A DNA stretch of 16,492 bases from Pseudomonadota bacterium (GCA_023424475.1 JAFADX010000280.1:1-16492), one strand, 5' to 3'; counted from the stretch's first letter, positions 6,791 through 13,908 are shown. A program made the numbers and translations. Notes: generated from the letters alone by a model not told the origin.

Positions 6791-7843
6791 ATGACCGATG
6801 GCGTTGCGCAGGACGAACTGCCGGTGAAGTTCGACCTTCTGACCTCGAACCCCGTCTACAAGCCGTTCCGCTATCCCTGGGCCTATGACGCCTGGCTGAC
6901 GCAGCAGCGCGTGCACTGGCTGCCGGAAGAAGTGCCGATGGCCGACGACGTCAAGGACTGGCAGAAGAACCTGACGGAGGCCGAGCGGAACCTGCTGACG
7001 CAGATCTTCCGCTTCTTCACCCAGGCCGATGTCGAGGTGAACAACTGCTACATGAAGCACTATTCCCAGGTCTTCAAGCCGACGGAAGTGCTCATGATGC
7101 TGTCCGCCTTCTCGAACATCGAGACGGTTCACATCGCGGCCTATTCTCATCTTCTCGATACCGTCGGGATGCCGGAAATCGAGTACACGGCGTTCCTCAA
7201 GTACAAGGAGATGAAGGACAAGTACGACTACATGCAGAGCTTCTCGGTCGATTCGAAGACCGAGATCGCCAAGACGCTCGCCGCCTTCGGCGCCTTCACC
7301 GAGGGCCTGCAGCTCTTCGCCTCCTTCGCGATCCTCATGAACTTCCCGCGCTTCAACAAGATGAAGGGCATGGGGCAGATCATCTCCTGGTCGGTGCGGG
7401 ACGAAACGCTGCATTGCCTTTCGGTCATCCGCCTCTTCCGCACCTTCGTGCAGGAGAATCCTGAGATCTGGACCGAGGAACTGCGGCGCGACCTTCGTCT
7501 GATCTGCGCGACCATCGTGGACCACGAGGACGCCTTCATCGACCTCGCCTTCGAGCTTGGCGGCGTGCAGGGCCTCGATGCCGAGCAGACCAAGCGCTAC
7601 ATCCGCTTCATCGCCGACCGGCGGTTGCAGCAACTCGGCCTCGACCCCCTCTACAACATCGAGAAGAACCCGCTGCCCTGGCTCGACGAGATGCTGAACG
7701 CCGTCGAGCACACGAACTTCTTCGAGAACCGCGCGACGGAATATTCGAAGGCGAGCACCTCAGGTACCTGGGAGGAAGCCTTCGCGGATTCCGTGTTCTC
7801 CTCTCCGCAGCCGGAAGGCGCGATCGAGGGCGTGCGCCACTAG
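6791..7843 (+). CDS. nrdB: Ribonucleoside-diphosphate reductase beta subunit (radical-generating)
   Basis: A 350-aa ferritin-like diiron subunit that generates and stores the tyrosyl radical for NrdA. All metal ligands of class Ia R2 can be placed with E. coli spacing: D80, E111, H114, E171, E205 and H208. D80-E111 is 31 residues and E171-E205 is 34, as in E. coli. The radical tyrosine is Y118 in ETVHIAAY, so this is the tyrosyl-radical form rather than the class Ic Phe variant. There is no N-terminal ATP cone. The ATG at 6791 follows a G-rich SD (6779-6784); the longer frame from 6731 adds residues that overlap the regulatory sites. The TAG stop is the first three bases of the palindromic repeat that follows. 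Confidence 0.95.
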   Translation: MTDGVAQDELPVKFDLLTSNPVYKPFRYPWAYDAWLTQQRVHWLPEEVPMADDVKDWQKNLTEAERNLLTQIFRFFTQADVEVNNCYMKHYSQVFKPTEVLMMLSAFSNIETVHIAAYSHLLDTVGMPEIEYTAFLKYKEMKDKYDYMQSFSVDSKTEIAKTLAAFGAFTEGLQLFASFAILMNFPRFNKMKGMGQIISWSVRDETLHCLSVIRLFRTFVQENPEIWTEELRRDLRLICATIVDHEDAFIDLAFELGGVQGLDAEQTKRYIRFIADRRLQQLGLDPLYNIEKNPLPWLDEMLNAVEHTNFFENRATEYSKASTSGTWEEAFADSVFSSPQPEGAIEGVRH

Positions 7844-7886
7844 AGCAGATCCCGATCAGGTGGAATCACCTGATCGGGACCGGCTC
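7841..7886. repeat. TAGAGC-type palindromic repeat on the nrdB stop codon
   Basis: A 13-bp perfect stem, TCCCGATCAGGTG (7850-7862) with CACCTGATCGGGA (7867-7879), closes a GAAT loop. Outer GAGC (7843-7846) can pair with GCTC (7883-7886). The element begins with the TAG of nrdB. Bases 7843-7878 match the complement of 11277-11312 at 33 of 36 positions, so it is a repeated unit. It may serve as an mRNA-end hairpin for nrdB, but there is no T-tract. Confidence 0.8.
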
Positions 7887-7965
7887 CGGCATGACCCGAG
7901 CCTGCCCGGCGGGTTGCGAAACGTGACATGGGGCGCCCTTGCGCCCCCCGTGTCGCGGAGCCTAT

Positions 7966-8652
7966 GTGCGGCGCATCATGCTGCGCGTCATTCGTCTCCT
8001 CGCCGTCGCCCTCGTCCTCCTGCTGGGGGCCGCCTGGGGGGTCGCCTGGTTCGGCCGGGCGCCGGGTGAATCGATCCCGGACGCGCTGATGCGCCAGGTT
8101 GCGGCACTCACGGGCAAGGACATGCCGGCGCCCTCGCCCGGCGGCGTGCAGATCGCGCAGGGCCTTACGCTCGGCGGGCCTTTCACGCTGGTCGACCAGA
8201 CCGGCCGCACCGTCACCGAGCGGGATTTCGCCGGCAAGGTGTTGCTCGTGTACTTCGGCTATACCTATTGCCCCGATGTCTGCCCGACCGAACTCGGCAC
8301 CATGGTCGCCGCGCTCGACGCCATGGGCCCGGCAGGGGAGCGGGTGACGCCCGTCTTCATCTCGATCGACCCCGGGCGCGACACGCCGGCCGCCATGGCC
8401 GACTACGTCTCGCGCTTCCATCCGCGCATGGTCGGCCTGACCGGAACACCCGAGCAGGTGGCTGCCGCCGCGCGTGCCTATCGTGTTTATTTCGCGAAAG
8501 TCCATCCACGCGACACGACCGAATATCTGATGGACCATTCGTCGTTCATTTATCTCGTCGGCCCCGATGGCAGGGTCCGGAGCCTGTTCCGGCCGGGGAC
8601 GACGCCGGAGGCCATCGCGGCAGCCGTCACCGCACAGCTTCGCGCGCTCTGA
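7966..8652 (+). CDS. SCO1/SenC family copper chaperone / thioredoxin-like protein
   Basis: A 228-aa membrane-anchored protein. Residues 5-29 form a hydrophobic N-terminal segment preceded by Arg residues, serving as signal anchor. The thioredoxin-like domain follows, with the copper-binding pair C102/C106 in YCPDVCP and the third ligand H191 in MDHSSF. Also typical are FISIDPGRDTP and the ending YLVGPDGRVRSLFRPGTTPE. SCO proteins deliver copper to, or maintain thiols of, the CuA site of cytochrome c oxidase on the outer side of the membrane. The GTG at 7966 is preferred because GGAG (7957-7960) lies five bases before it; the ATG at 7978 and a TTG at 7939 are alternatives. No oxidase genes are visible nearby. 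Confidence 0.9.
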   Translation: MRRIMLRVIRLLAVALVLLLGAAWGVAWFGRAPGESIPDALMRQVAALTGKDMPAPSPGGVQIAQGLTLGGPFTLVDQTGRTVTERDFAGKVLLVYFGYTYCPDVCPTELGTMVAALDAMGPAGERVTPVFISIDPGRDTPAAMADYVSRFHPRMVGLTGTPEQVAAAARAYRVYFAKVHPRDTTEYLMDHSSFIYLVGPDGRVRSLFRPGTTPEAIAAAVTAQLRAL

Positions 8653-8747
8653 TACGCGGGGTTCCGCGCGGGGGCGCCAGTCGTTATCTTCGCCCGCCGG
8701 ACATGCGGGTTCGACCGGAATTGGACCTGTCTTAGGCTGGGGGGCCT

Positions 8748-9035
8748 ATGGGAGTGGAAGACCAGGGCGGCGCGTCGGGCGTCGATTCGGGACGCGGGGC
8801 CACGCCGGCACCACGGCATACGCGCCGGCTGTCGGACAAGATCCTGATTGCGTTCCATCATGCCTGCGACCAGAGCGACTTCGAGGTCGCGGAGGAACTC
8901 CTGCGCGTGCTCGAGATGATGCTCACGCGCCGGCCATCCTCCCCGGACACCAATCGCCGCAAGAACCTCGAAAGCCTGGTGGCGGCGCATGAGCGCCTCT
9001 GGCTGCTCCGCCACCCCGAGGTGAAGGACCAGTAG
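8748..9035 (+). CDS. Small conserved-looking helical protein of unknown function
   Basis: A 95-aa protein with no signal peptide or membrane segment. Residues 1-26 are polar and low-complexity. From residue 27 the sequence becomes strongly amphipathic-helical: LSDKILIAFHHACDQ, FEVAEELLRVLEMML, then NRRKNLESLVAAHERLWLLRHP. This looks like a three-helix, TPR-like or helical-hairpin fold. The ATG at 8748 follows a G-rich run at 8739-8744. I believe similar short proteins occur in Rhodospirillales, but cannot name a family and assign no function. It follows the SCO gene by 95 bases and is convergent with the methyltransferase gene. Confidence 0.7.
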   Translation: MGVEDQGGASGVDSGRGATPAPRHTRRLSDKILIAFHHACDQSDFEVAEELLRVLEMMLTRRPSSPDTNRRKNLESLVAAHERLWLLRHPEVKDQ

Positions 9036-9064
9036 GTCGCGGCCCGGGGTCCGCCCGGAACGCC

Positions 9065-9110
9065 GGCACCGGCCCGCGCCCCGATGCCCGTCGAGGATGT
9101 GGCCGTGGGG
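9065..9110. repeat. Degenerate copy of the 5517-type hairpin repeat
   Basis: Bases 9065-9082 match 5517-5534 at 17 of 18 positions. The following CGAGGATGTGG and GTGGGGG stretches still resemble the loop and right arm of the 5517 element, but the long palindrome is lost. It lies in the 122-base gap between two convergent genes, a typical place for such intergenic repeats. Confidence 0.5.
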
Positions 9111-9157
9111 GAACCGGACTCAGAGGCGCGCCGCAGGGCGCATGTCCGGTCAGCCTG

Positions 9158-9889
9158 TCAGGCGTCCGGCAGCGCGCCGGCGTCGCGCAGCAATGCCTCG
9201 GCTGCGGGGGTGAAGCGGCCGTCCCCTTCGTGAAGGACCAGCGGCGGCAGCAGCCGCGCCGGGCCGCGGCCGCCGCGCCGCGCACGGATCAGCACGCGCC
9301 TGGCCGTCTGGCCGGATCGCGGCGCAAGCGGCAGGAGGACCGTCGCCCCGCAGCCGGCCTCCCGCAACGCAGCAATGCCGGCATCGAAGCGCGCGGCGGG
9401 CAGCACGAGGCTCGCCGTGCCGCCATCCTTCAACGCCATGGCCAGGAAGCGCGCCCAGGCATCGAGGCCGCGCCCCGATTCATGCGTCGCGGCCCGCCGG
9501 ACGGCGCCGGGTGGTGGCGTGCCGCCCGGCCAATAGGGCGGATTGGCGAAGGCATGGGCCACCGGGCCCAGCCGCCGCGCCAGCCCGGCATCGGCCACGT
9601 CGCCTTCCACCACCGTGGCGGCGAGGCCGTTGGCCACGGCGTTCTCCCGGGCCAGGGCTGCCATGGCGACGTCCCGTTCCACCGCCGTGACGGCCAGGCC
9701 CGGCACTCGCGCGGCGAGGCACAGGAAGGCGGCACCGCTGCCGCAGCCGGCCTCGAACACGCGATCCCCGGCGCGGGCCGGGACGAAGGCCGCGAGCAGC
9801 ACCGCATCGAGCCCCGCGCGGAAGCCCCGCGCCGGCTGGCGCAGCCGGACCCGCCCGCCCAGCAGCCGGTCGTCGGTCGTGTCGCTCAC
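9158..9889 (-). CDS. TrmN6-like SAM-dependent methyltransferase (N6-adenine type)
   Basis: A 243-aa class I methyltransferase. The SAM-binding motif FEAGCGSGAAFLCLA (45-59) is followed by the acidic end of strand 2 (VERD, 70-73), EGDVAD (95-100) and the catalytic NPPYW (116-120) typical of N6-adenine methyltransferases. The N-terminal LGGRVRLRQPARGFRAGLDAVLLAAF resembles TrmN6/YfiC proteins that methylate A37 of tRNA1(Val), so tRNA modification is the best guess. The GTG start at 9889 overlaps the TGA of the upstream DUF2007 gene in a GTGA junction, implying translational coupling. The open frame continues upstream through that gene in another reading frame without domain content, so the longer start is rejected. 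Confidence 0.85.
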   Translation of the reverse strand: MSDTTDDRLLGGRVRLRQPARGFRAGLDAVLLAAFVPARAGDRVFEAGCGSGAAFLCLAARVPGLAVTAVERDVAMAALARENAVANGLAATVVEGDVADAGLARRLGPVAHAFANPPYWPGGTPPPGAVRRAATHESGRGLDAWARFLAMALKDGGTASLVLPAARFDAGIAALREAGCGATVLLPLAPRSGQTARRVLIRARRGGRGPARLLPPLVLHEGDGRFTPAAEALLRDAGALPDA

Positions 9890-10098
9890 GCGCTCTCCTC
9901 GTCCGCCTCGGCCATCACCACGCGGGCGCGGCGCTCGTCGGCCGCGGCGACCACGAGGCGGCGAGGGAAGGCACCGATGCCGCCCTCGATGGCGCTGACA
10001 TGCGCGTCCAGCACCACGGTCGCGATTCCCGCATCGGCCAGCAGCGCCTGCAGGAAGGACAGCCGGACCGGGTCTGTCGTGGTCGCGATCACCCGCAT
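9886..10098 (-). CDS. DUF2007 family small protein
   Basis: A 70-aa protein matching the DUF2007 pattern: MRVIATTTDPVRLSFLQALL, then AGIATVVLDAHVSAIEGGIGAFPRRLVV and an acidic tail. The fold is a small ferredoxin-like alpha/beta domain. The family is described as putative signal-transducing with no established biochemical role. Its stop overlaps the methyltransferase start by four bases. No strong SD is visible, with the nearest purine run about 14 bases upstream. The gene pair diverges from the polyprenyl synthase with an 87-base gap, a layout I recall from other alphaproteobacteria. Confidence 0.85.
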   Translation of the reverse strand: MRVIATTTDPVRLSFLQALLADAGIATVVLDAHVSAIEGGIGAFPRRLVVAAADERRARVVMAEADEESA

Positions 10099-10185
10099 CT
10101 GTCGAGGGAATCCCTTGATTTTCCGGTGCTTGCCGGCCTGCCGGGGCGTGACTATGGTGCCCGCCGCACCAGGAGAAGAGCAAGG

Positions 10186-11211
10186 GTGAGCGCCACTGCA
10201 CCACCGCTCGTCGCCCCGCAGGCGCCGCGGGGGGAAGACGCGCTGACCACGCTGACGAAGCTCGTGAAGGACGACCTCGAGGCATGCAACCGCCTCATTG
10301 TCGACCGCATGCAGAGCGACGTCGCGCTGATCCCGCAACTCGCCGCGCATATCGTTGCCGCCGGCGGCAAGCGGATCCGCCCGCTGCTCACCATCGCCGC
10401 GGCGCGCATGTGCGGCTATCGCGGCGACCGCCATGTCGGCCTCGCCGCCTGTGTCGAGTTCATCCACACCGCGACCCTGCTGCACGACGACGTGGTGGAC
10501 GAGAGCGCGCTGCGCCGTGGCCAGGCCTCGGCCAATGCGCTGTTCGGCAACAAGGCCTCGGTGCTCGTCGGCGACTTCCTGTTCTCCCGCGCCTTCCAGG
10601 TGATGGTCGAGGACGGCTCGCTCGAGGTGCTGCGCATCCTGTCGGAAGCCTCGGCCATCATCGCCGAGGGGGAGGTGCTGCAGCTGATGACGCAGAACGA
10701 CACCGCGACGACCGAGGAGCAGTACCTCGCCGTGATCGAGGGGAAGACCGCCGCGCTCTTCGCCGCGGCGACCGAGGTCGGCGCCGTCGTCGCGGACCAG
10801 CCGGCCGAGCGCCAGAAGGCGCTGCGCGACTTCGGCATGGCGCTTGGCGTGGCATTCCAGCTCGTCGACGACGCGCTCGACTACAACGCGGACCAGGAAG
10901 CGCTCGGCAAGACCGTCGGCGACGACTTCCGCGAGGGCAAGATCACCCTGCCCGTGCTGCTCGCCTTCGCACGCGGCGGCGAGGAGGAGCGCGCCTTCTG
11001 GCGGCGCACGCTCGAGGACCGCGGGCAGGACGAGAGCGACCTGGCGCGGGCGCAGGCGCTGATGGCGCGGCATGGCGCGCTGAAGGACACCGTCGGGCGT
11101 GCCCGTACCTATGCCGACCAGGCGATCGCGCTGCTGGCGCCCTTTCCGGACGGCGCGGAAAGGCGCGCGCTGGCCGCGGCGGCGGATTTCGTCGTGGAGC
11201 GGGCGCGCTAG
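10186..11211 (+). CDS. ispB: Long-chain polyprenyl diphosphate synthase (octaprenyl/decaprenyl type)
   Basis: A 341-aa trans-isoprenyl diphosphate synthase. GGKRIRP (60-66) binds the IPP diphosphate, the first aspartate-rich motif is DDVVD (101-105), the second DDALD (228-232), and GKTVGDDFREGKITLP (241-256) is the conserved tail of IspB-type enzymes. A small Ala at the fifth position before the first motif leaves the product tunnel open, consistent with C40-C50 chains. The product is probably the ubiquinone side chain (decaprenyl in most alphaproteobacteria, in which case ddsA is the better name). The GTG at 10186 follows AGGAGAAGAG (10171-10180). The longer open frame to 10000 overlaps the divergent DUF2007 gene. 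Its TAG stop overlaps the start of the composite repeat. Confidence 0.92.
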   Translation: MSATAPPLVAPQAPRGEDALTTLTKLVKDDLEACNRLIVDRMQSDVALIPQLAAHIVAAGGKRIRPLLTIAAARMCGYRGDRHVGLAACVEFIHTATLLHDDVVDESALRRGQASANALFGNKASVLVGDFLFSRAFQVMVEDGSLEVLRILSEASAIIAEGEVLQLMTQNDTATTEEQYLAVIEGKTAALFAAATEVGAVVADQPAERQKALRDFGMALGVAFQLVDDALDYNADQEALGKTVGDDFREGKITLPVLLAFARGGEEERAFWRRTLEDRGQDESDLARAQALMARHGALKDTVGRARTYADQAIALLAPFPDGAERRALAAAADFVVERAR

Positions 11212-11355
11212 AGCCGTTCCCGTTCGCCCTGGCTCACGGCAACGTCTCCAGCCCATTGTTTCTGCGAGCATCTTCACCCGTTCAGGTCATTCCACCTGAT
11301 CGAGATCTGCTCCAGAGCCGTTCCCGTCCGCCCTGGCTCACAGCAACGGCTCTAG
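11208..11355. repeat. 148-bp composite MITE-like element with 11-bp terminal inverted repeats
   Basis: The ends CTAGAGCCGTT (11208-11218) and AACGGCTCTAG (11345-11355) are perfect 11-bp inverted repeats. Inside are two direct copies of a 35-mer (11210-11244 and 11314-11348, 33 of 35 identical). Between them lies an inverted copy (11277-11312) of the hairpin unit found after nrdB. The layout reads as one palindromic unit inserted into or duplicated around another. The left end coincides with the TAG stop of the polyprenyl synthase gene. No protein is encoded. Confidence 0.8.
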
Positions 11356-11693
11356 GCAGGACGGGCTTCACCTTCACGCCTGGGGGCGACCAGGGCTTGC
11401 AGTCGCGGGCGCCGCCTGGGCCAAGGCGCACGGCCCAGCCCCCCCTGGCGTCCTGCGCCGGTTCCGCCCGCAGGATGCGAGGGGTTCGCCTGCCGGGCTG
11501 CTTCGACATATTTCGTTGAGCATAACGAAAACAGAGGAAGCCCCATCCTGCAACCGCCACCAGGCTGCCTTGGAGCGGGGCAGGCAATATGGCCATGCGC
11601 AGGCCCTCCACCGGCAGCCTCGCCCTCTTTCCCCTCCGGACCCGGCGGCCCTGGCCGGCATGCGTCCCGGCCGCCGTGGTGCGGGCGCGCCGA
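11356..11693. other. Region without a supported gene
   Basis: These 338 bases separate the composite repeat from the aldehyde dehydrogenase remnant. Short open frames exist on both strands, but none shows a recognised domain or a good ribosome site. A 20-bp palindrome at 11511-11530 is the only distinct signal. The stretch may be a decayed gene, in keeping with the truncated gene next to it. Confidence 0.5.
11511..11530. promoter_or_regulatory. 20-bp palindrome, operator-like
   Basis: TTTCGTT and AACGAAA flank the hexamer GAGCAT, with AT-rich bases on both sides (CATATT before, AACAG after). The perfect 7-bp arms and roughly two-turn length fit a dimeric repressor site. No intact gene starts immediately beside it, so it may be a leftover operator. 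A regulator family cannot be named from this alone. Confidence 0.45.
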
Positions 11694-12044
11694 TCAGGCC
11701 GGCCCGCCGACGAGATGCGAGACGTTCTTCGTCACCGTGTAGCAGGCGAGCCCCTCGCTGCCGCCCTCCCGGCCATAGCCGCTGTCCTTGACGCCCCCGA
11801 AGGGCGTCTCGGCGATGGAGGCGACCAGGTGGTTGATCGACAGGTTGCCGACTTCGAGCTCGTCGCTGAGCTGCTCCACCCTCGGCGCGGAATGCGTGAA
11901 GGCATAGCCCGCGAGGCCGAAGGGCAGCGCGTTCGCCTTGGCGATCGCATCGCCGATGCCGCTGGTGCGGTTGATCAGCGCCAGCGGCCCGAAAGGCTCC
12001 TCATGCATCGCCAGCGCATCGTCGGGCAGCGCCGCCGGGCCCGG
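11694..12044 (-). pseudogene. C-terminal remnant of an aldehyde dehydrogenase (succinate-semialdehyde dehydrogenase-like)
   Basis: About 117 codons, starting at LPDDALAMHEEPFGPLALI and running through the natural C-terminus. EEPFGP, INHLVASIAETPFGGVKDSGYGREGG and the final VTKNVSHL are diagnostic of the ALDH fold's last quarter, closest in feel to NAD-dependent succinate-semialdehyde dehydrogenases. The catalytic Cys and Glu domains, roughly 360 residues, are missing. Upstream in the same frame the sequence runs straight into the stop codon of the Mop gene, so the remnant has no start of its own beyond an internal ATG at 12008. It differs clearly from the intact ALDH nearby and is not its duplicate tail. 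A deletion or insertion joined it to the Mop gene. Confidence 0.8.
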
Positions 12045-12047
12045 CCT

Positions 12048-12257
12048 TCACTCCACCCCGACCATCACATCGGAGGCCTTGACCACCGCATAGGCCTTGC
12101 CGCCCTTCTTCAGGGCCAGTTCCTCGGCGGCCTCGTTGGTGATGGAGGCGGTGAAGACGACGCCCGGGGCGATCTCGAGCTTCACATGGGTGGTGGTGGC
12201 ACCCTTGTTCACGTCGAGGACCGTGCCGGCGAACTGGTTGCGGGCGGAAAGCTTCAT
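12048..12257 (-). CDS. Mop/TOBE domain molybdate-binding protein (molbindin-like)
   Basis: A 69-aa protein consisting of one TOBE/Mop domain: MKLSARNQFAGTVLDVNKGA, then TTTHVKLEIAPGVVFTASITNEAAEEL and GGKAYAVVKASDVMVGVE. This is the standard length and motif order of molbindins, which oligomerise and bind molybdate or tungstate oxyanions in the cytoplasm for storage or homeostasis. An SD-like AAGGAT lies about seven bases before the ATG at 12257. It is downstream of the intact ALDH gene on the same strand, 128 bases away, with a hairpin between, and upstream of the ALDH remnant. Confidence 0.88.
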   Translation of the reverse strand: MKLSARNQFAGTVLDVNKGATTTHVKLEIAPGVVFTASITNEAAEELALKKGGKAYAVVKASDVMVGVE

Positions 12258-12343
12258 GGGGGGCATCCTTTGCCAGGTGACTGACGCGCAGTGGCGCGAC
12301 ACGTGCGCGGCGATGCCGGTGAGCGCGTGCGCGAGATCAAGCG

Positions 12344-12374
12344 GCGCCGGTGCATGTTCGCCATGAACCGGCGC
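12344..12374 (-). terminator. Hairpin after the aldehyde dehydrogenase gene
   Basis: GCGCCGGTGCATG (12344-12356) pairs with CATGAACCGGCGC (12362-12374) over 12 of 13 positions, with the loop TTCGC. It lies 12 bases past the stop of the leftward ALDH gene, where a terminator would be expected. There is no T-tract on the minus strand, so it may be an mRNA-stabilising stem instead. Confidence 0.5.
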
Positions 12375-12385
12375 ATCCGCCCCGA

Positions 12386-13816
12386 TCAGGCGGCCTCGTA
12401 GCCGATGACCGCCTTGATCTCGGTGAAGTCGTCGAGCGCCCACCTGCCGTATTCGCGCCCGTTGCCCGACTGCTTGTAGCCGCCGAAGGGCGCGGCGGTA
12501 TCGCCGGCGGGATAGTTCATGAACACGTTGCCGGCACGCATCTGTGCCGAGACGCGCCGCGCCCGCGCGATGTCGAGCGACTGCACGTAAGCCGCGAGGC
12601 CATAGACCGTGTCGTTGGCCATCTCGATCGCGTGCGCCTCGTCGCGATAGGGCAGGATCGAAAGGACGGGGCCGAAGATCTCCTCCCGCGCGATGGTCAT
12701 GTCGTTGCGGACATTCGCGAAGACGGTCGGCCGCACGAAGTAGCCGCGGTTGAGGTTCTCCGGCCGGCCCGGCCCGCCGGTGACGAGTTCCGCCCCTTCC
12801 TTGATGCCGGCCTCGATCAGGCGCTGGATCTTGTTGAACTGCACCTCGCTGACCACGGGGCCGATCGTCGTGCGCGGATCGTCCACCGCGCCGACGACGA
12901 TGCTTTCCGCCGCGGCCTTGGCGATGGCCTTCACCTCGTCCTGCCGGTCGGCGGGGACGAACATGCGGGTCGGCGCGTTGCAGGACTGGCCGCTGTTGCC
13001 CATCATGCCCAGCACGCCCTTGGTCACCGCGACCTTGAAGTCCACGTCCGGCAGCAGGATGTTCGCCGACTTGCCGCCGAGTTCCTGCGCCACGCGCTTG
13101 ACCGTCGCGGCGGCCGCCTGCGCGACCAGGATGCCCGCGCGCGTCGATCCGGTGAAGGACATCATGTCGATGCCGGGATGCGCCGACATGGCGCTGCCGA
13201 CCACGCCGCCTTCGCCCTGCACCATGTTGTAGACGCCCGCGGGCACGCCCGCGGCGTGCATCACCTCGGTCCAGATGATGGCGTTCAGCGGCGCGATCTC
13301 GGAGGGCTTCAGCACCATGGCGCAGCCTGCGGCGATGCCCGGCGCGACCTTGCAGACGATCTGGTTGATCGGCCAGTTCCACGGCGTGATGAGGCCGACC
13401 ACGCCGATCGGCTCGCGCGCGATCAGCGTCGTGCCCTGCACCTCCTCGAAGTTATACTCCTCCAGCACCTGGATCATGCGCCTGAGATGCGCCGTGCCGG
13501 TGGCGGACTGGCGTTCGAGCGCGAATTTCAGCGGCGCGCCCATCTCCTGCGAGAGCGTCGCGGCGATGTCCTCGCGCCGCTTCTCGTATTCCGAGAGGAC
13601 CGCGCGCAACAGGTCCAGCCGGTCCTTGCGGGAGGTCTGCGAGAAGGAGGGGAAGGCCGCGCGCGCCGCGGCGACGGCGCGGTCCACGTCCTTCGGCCCG
13701 CCGACCGTGATCTGCGCGAAGGCTTCCTCGGTGGAAGGGTTCACCACTTCGAGCCGCTTCGGCTCGAGCGGGGCGACCCAGGCGCCGTTCACGTAGTGCT
13801 CATCCGTATGGTTCAT
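12386..13816 (-). CDS. NAD(P)-dependent aldehyde dehydrogenase family protein
   Basis: A 476-aa aldehyde dehydrogenase oxidising an aldehyde to the acid. Visible motifs: TPWNWP with the oxyanion-hole N147, cofactor K170 (LKPSE), FTGSTRAG (221-228), general-base E245 in QELGGKS and nucleophile C279 in GNSGQSCN. EEIFGPVLSI and PFGGYKQSGNGREYG close the C-terminal part, so the protein is complete. The substrate is not evident. The ATG at 13816 is supported by an excellent SD, AAGGAGGAT, nine bases upstream on the minus strand; the longer frame to 13930 crosses an AT-rich promoter-like region. An 18-bp palindrome (13891-13908) upstream is a candidate operator. It is divergent from the ABC importer operon. 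Confidence 0.93.
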   Translation of the reverse strand: MNHTDEHYVNGAWVAPLEPKRLEVVNPSTEEAFAQITVGGPKDVDRAVAAARAAFPSFSQTSRKDRLDLLRAVLSEYEKRREDIAATLSQEMGAPLKFALERQSATGTAHLRRMIQVLEEYNFEEVQGTTLIAREPIGVVGLITPWNWPINQIVCKVAPGIAAGCAMVLKPSEIAPLNAIIWTEVMHAAGVPAGVYNMVQGEGGVVGSAMSAHPGIDMMSFTGSTRAGILVAQAAAATVKRVAQELGGKSANILLPDVDFKVAVTKGVLGMMGNSGQSCNAPTRMFVPADRQDEVKAIAKAAAESIVVGAVDDPRTTIGPVVSEVQFNKIQRLIEAGIKEGAELVTGGPGRPENLNRGYFVRPTVFANVRNDMTIAREEIFGPVLSILPYRDEAHAIEMANDTVYGLAAYVQSLDIARARRVSAQMRAGNVFMNYPAGDTAAPFGGYKQSGNGREYGRWALDDFTEIKAVIGYEAA

Positions 13817-13890
13817 CCGCCGATCCTCCTTGGCGCCCCGGGCTGCCGGGTCCAGGCACACCGCGTTGACGGCCGGCACCGCAGCCACGC

Positions 13891-13908
13891 TATATTTCAT
13901 CGAATATA
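13891..13908. promoter_or_regulatory. AT-rich palindrome in the ALDH / ABC importer divergent region
   Basis: TATATTTCATCGAATATA has perfect TATATT/AATATA arms around a hexamer. In DNA this GC-rich it stands out, and it sits 75 bases upstream of the ALDH start and about 105 bases from the importer operon start. A dimeric regulator such as a GntR/FCD protein is a reasonable guess, but no regulator gene is in the window. Confidence 0.45.

Noticed and set aside
11352..11546. Short minus-strand frame that ends on the TAG of the composite repeat and starts near the 20-bp palindrome
   Set aside because: Tempting because other repeats also sit on stop codons, but the protein is Pro/Arg/Gly-rich, has no ribosome site and resembles no family. 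It may be a gene remnant.
12386..13382. Minus-strand frame that would extend the Mop protein to 444 residues
   Set aside because: The added part is the shifted-frame shadow of the intact aldehyde dehydrogenase. The Mop domain alone is a complete molbindin with its own SD.
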